From assembly GCF_001746915.1 (NCBI RefSeq), contig NZ_MJGC01000074.1, positions 1-44,549 on the forward strand: a stretch of DNA of 44,549 nt, in the 5' to 3' direction. Source of the DNA: Desertifilum tharense IPPAS B-1220. GTDB lineage: Bacteria > Cyanobacteriota > Cyanobacteriia > Cyanobacteriales > Desertifilaceae. Made by a program: the position numbers and the translations under genes. Position 1 is the first letter of the stretch; the number at the start of each line of letters is the position of its first letter. Positions 43,300 to 44,549 of this stretch are shown here, piece by piece. The notes beneath the pieces were generated by a model. The model saw only the letters and a program-made list of their open reading frames with translations. It was not told the DNA's origin and did no database searches.

Positions 43300-44399
43300 C
43301 CGGGCTGACGGCGGGGAAAGGTGGGTAAATCGATAGCCGCCAAAGATTTAATTTTCTTTTGAGGGCGTAAGGGATACACCACCGGAGAAGGCCAGTTAGA
43401 ACCCTGTAAAAGGGGTTCTGGGCGCTTGTTTTCTACAGTCTCCGCCGTCGCTGGGCTGTCGTCTTCCTCCGCCACCGCAGTGGAGGTAATCTCAATAAAC
43501 GGGGTTGGAGAAGACCAGGTTTCCTGGACAGGGGGTTCGGCTTCCGAAACTCCCTCATCTGGAGACCACTCTAGGAGATTGGCTGCACTCGCTTGGGGAA
43601 CGGCTTCTGAATCGTTCGGTATTCCTGAGAGGCCTGCTGCAAAGGAATCAGTGACTGAACCCGAAGAGTCAGGGATATCTTCTTGGGAGACAATCTCTAG
43701 TCGGGGTTGTTCGAGATGAGAAGCCCCAGACCAAGGCTGAATTGCGGTAATTTTGGGCGTGAAGGGATAAACCTTCGATTCGGTTTTTGGGGAGATAGAA
43801 CGGGGGGTATCCTCAAGGCTACCCTCCTGCATACTCATGCATTTGTCTAAAGCGTTTTTGAATTGCAGGGTGTAGCGTTGCTGGCGATACAGGCGCATCT
43901 GCAAATCTCGCACATTTTTTTCGGCTTGGGCGAGTTGGGTGGCTTGTTCGCTATAGCGCTGTTGCAGTCGGGCGCAGTCGCGTTCGAGTTGGGCGACTTG
44001 TTGTTGGTTGGTTTCTAGCTGTTCTGTTAAGGTTTCAACGAGGATTTGCTGGCGTTGGGCGGAGGAATGCGAAAGTTCGAGTTCGCGCAGCAAGCGGGCG
44101 TTATGTTCTTGCACGGTGTTCAGTTCTGCGGTACGTTGGGCCAAGAGGGTTTCAGTTGCAGGCGATCGCAATTCATGTTCTTGTAACGATTTTTGGGCGT
44201 TACCCAGTTGCGTTTCTAGCTGAACCACCCGATTGAGCAATTCGGTGTTATGCTGCCGCTGCTGCTGAATTTGTCGAATCAGATTGTTCAACTCGTTCGG
44301 GGTAATCATCGGCGCAGACTCTTCAGGCAGATTTGCAGGAGTCAGCGGCGCATTGTCTGGGAGACTCGATTGATTATTCGGGGTTTCAGCTTCACTCAT
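43296..44399 (-). CDS. coiled-coil hypothetical protein
   Basis: The 367-residue soluble protein has a disordered N-terminus, a long coiled coil (about 38-185, Gln/Glu/Leu-rich heptads) and a low-complexity acidic C-terminal half ending RRQPG. No enzymatic domain is visible. It resembles other cyanobacterial coiled-coil proteins of unknown role, perhaps structural or cell-division related (inference). The frame extends to 44435, but ATG 44399 (MSEAETPN) is the natural start. The 3' end overlaps the flavoprotein stop by 4 bp (convergent). Confidence 0.7.
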   Translation of the reverse strand: MSEAETPNNQSSLPDNAPLTPANLPEESAPMITPNELNNLIRQIQQQRQHNTELLNRVVQLETQLGNAQKSLQEHELRSPATETLLAQRTAELNTVQEHNARLLRELELSHSSAQRQQILVETLTEQLETNQQQVAQLERDCARLQQRYSEQATQLAQAEKNVRDLQMRLYRQQRYTLQFKNALDKCMSMQEGSLEDTPRSISPKTESKVYPFTPKITAIQPWSGASHLEQPRLEIVSQEDIPDSSGSVTDSFAAGLSGIPNDSEAVPQASAANLLEWSPDEGVSEAEPPVQETWSSPTPFIEITSTAVAEEDDSPATAETVENKRPEPLLQGSNWPSPVVYPLRPQKKIKSLAAIDLPTFPRRQPG

Positions 44400-44502
44400 C
44401 ACATTATTCCCAAGAAAGAAAAAACCTAAAGGCAACTGAACAACAGCGCCAGGCCTCTATCATTTTAGGTTTTGGTTTGGCGATTGAAAATTGGGAATCG
44501 GG

Positions 44503-44549
44503 AAGAAGAGGGAATTGGGAGTTGGGAGTTGGGGGTTGGGGGAAGAGGG
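44503..44549. repeat. G-rich low-complexity tandem repeat
   Basis: GGGAGTT and GGGGGTT units with GGAAGAGG interruptions, as at 1-97. It lies upstream of the coiled-coil gene. It may be a recombination substrate or form G-quadruplexes. Confidence 0.8.

Overview
The window reads as the chromosome of a cyanobacterium. The octamer GCGATCGC (HIP1) is scattered throughout, and several genes belong to families that are wholly or largely cyanobacterial: the gshA-type glutamate-cysteine ligase, a TIGR04376-like protein, XisI remnants and a CruA/CruP-type carotenoid cyclase. Purine-rich and heptamer low-complexity repeats fill some spacers. I cannot name the species from sequence alone.

Layout. 1-12.7 kb is ordinary core genome on the plus strand: gshA, trmL, a LysM/M23 cell-wall hydrolase behind a long structured-looking leader, a CAU-anticodon tRNA, mnmG, a proline-rich membrane protein, a TIGR04376-like protein, a transglutaminase-like protein, a D-2-hydroxyacid dehydrogenase and a sugar ABC permease. 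12.9-17 kb holds a phosphodiester glycosidase gene whose 5' end is present twice. Between the copies sit a minus-strand RCK/K+-channel-like gene and a decapitated HMA2-like gene. 17-22.9 kb carries a GHL10-type glycosidase, a compact type II restriction-modification pair, a membrane-anchored L7/L12-like protein, a DUF72 gene and a small membrane protein. uvrA follows (22.96-25.9 kb).

From 25.9 to 34.75 kb is the accessory region and the main discovery. It is a degraded sedentary chromosomal integron. A minus-strand remnant of an integron integrase (26.1-26.3 kb) lies beside a hairpin-rich attI-like region. Six attC-like sites follow, all in the expected orientation, at about 27.7, 29.0, 30.5, 31.65, 32.95 and 34.0 kb. 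The cassettes carry a DUF4238 protein, a DUF433/DUF5615 pair, two related pairs of a small protein plus a retropepsin-like aspartyl protease (one in each orientation), a lone ParA-type ATPase, a nonsense-mutated nucleotidyltransferase with a partner, and a small protein behind a signal-peptide fragment. Three cassettes begin with the same ~315-bp segment, which contains a copy of the 3' end of the neighbouring uvrA gene. Tails of xisI, murF, a transposase, an HNH nuclease and a DUF3368 protein are also embedded.

34.9-44.5 kb returns to core genome: two consecutive two-component proteins (MASE1 hybrid kinase; REC-kinase), a DoxX-like protein, a lipoprotein M23 peptidase, a small conserved hypothetical, a CruA/CruP-family flavoprotein and a convergent coiled-coil protein. 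G-rich (G-quadruplex-prone) repeats lie at both window ends and, in the opposite orientation, at 39.6 kb.
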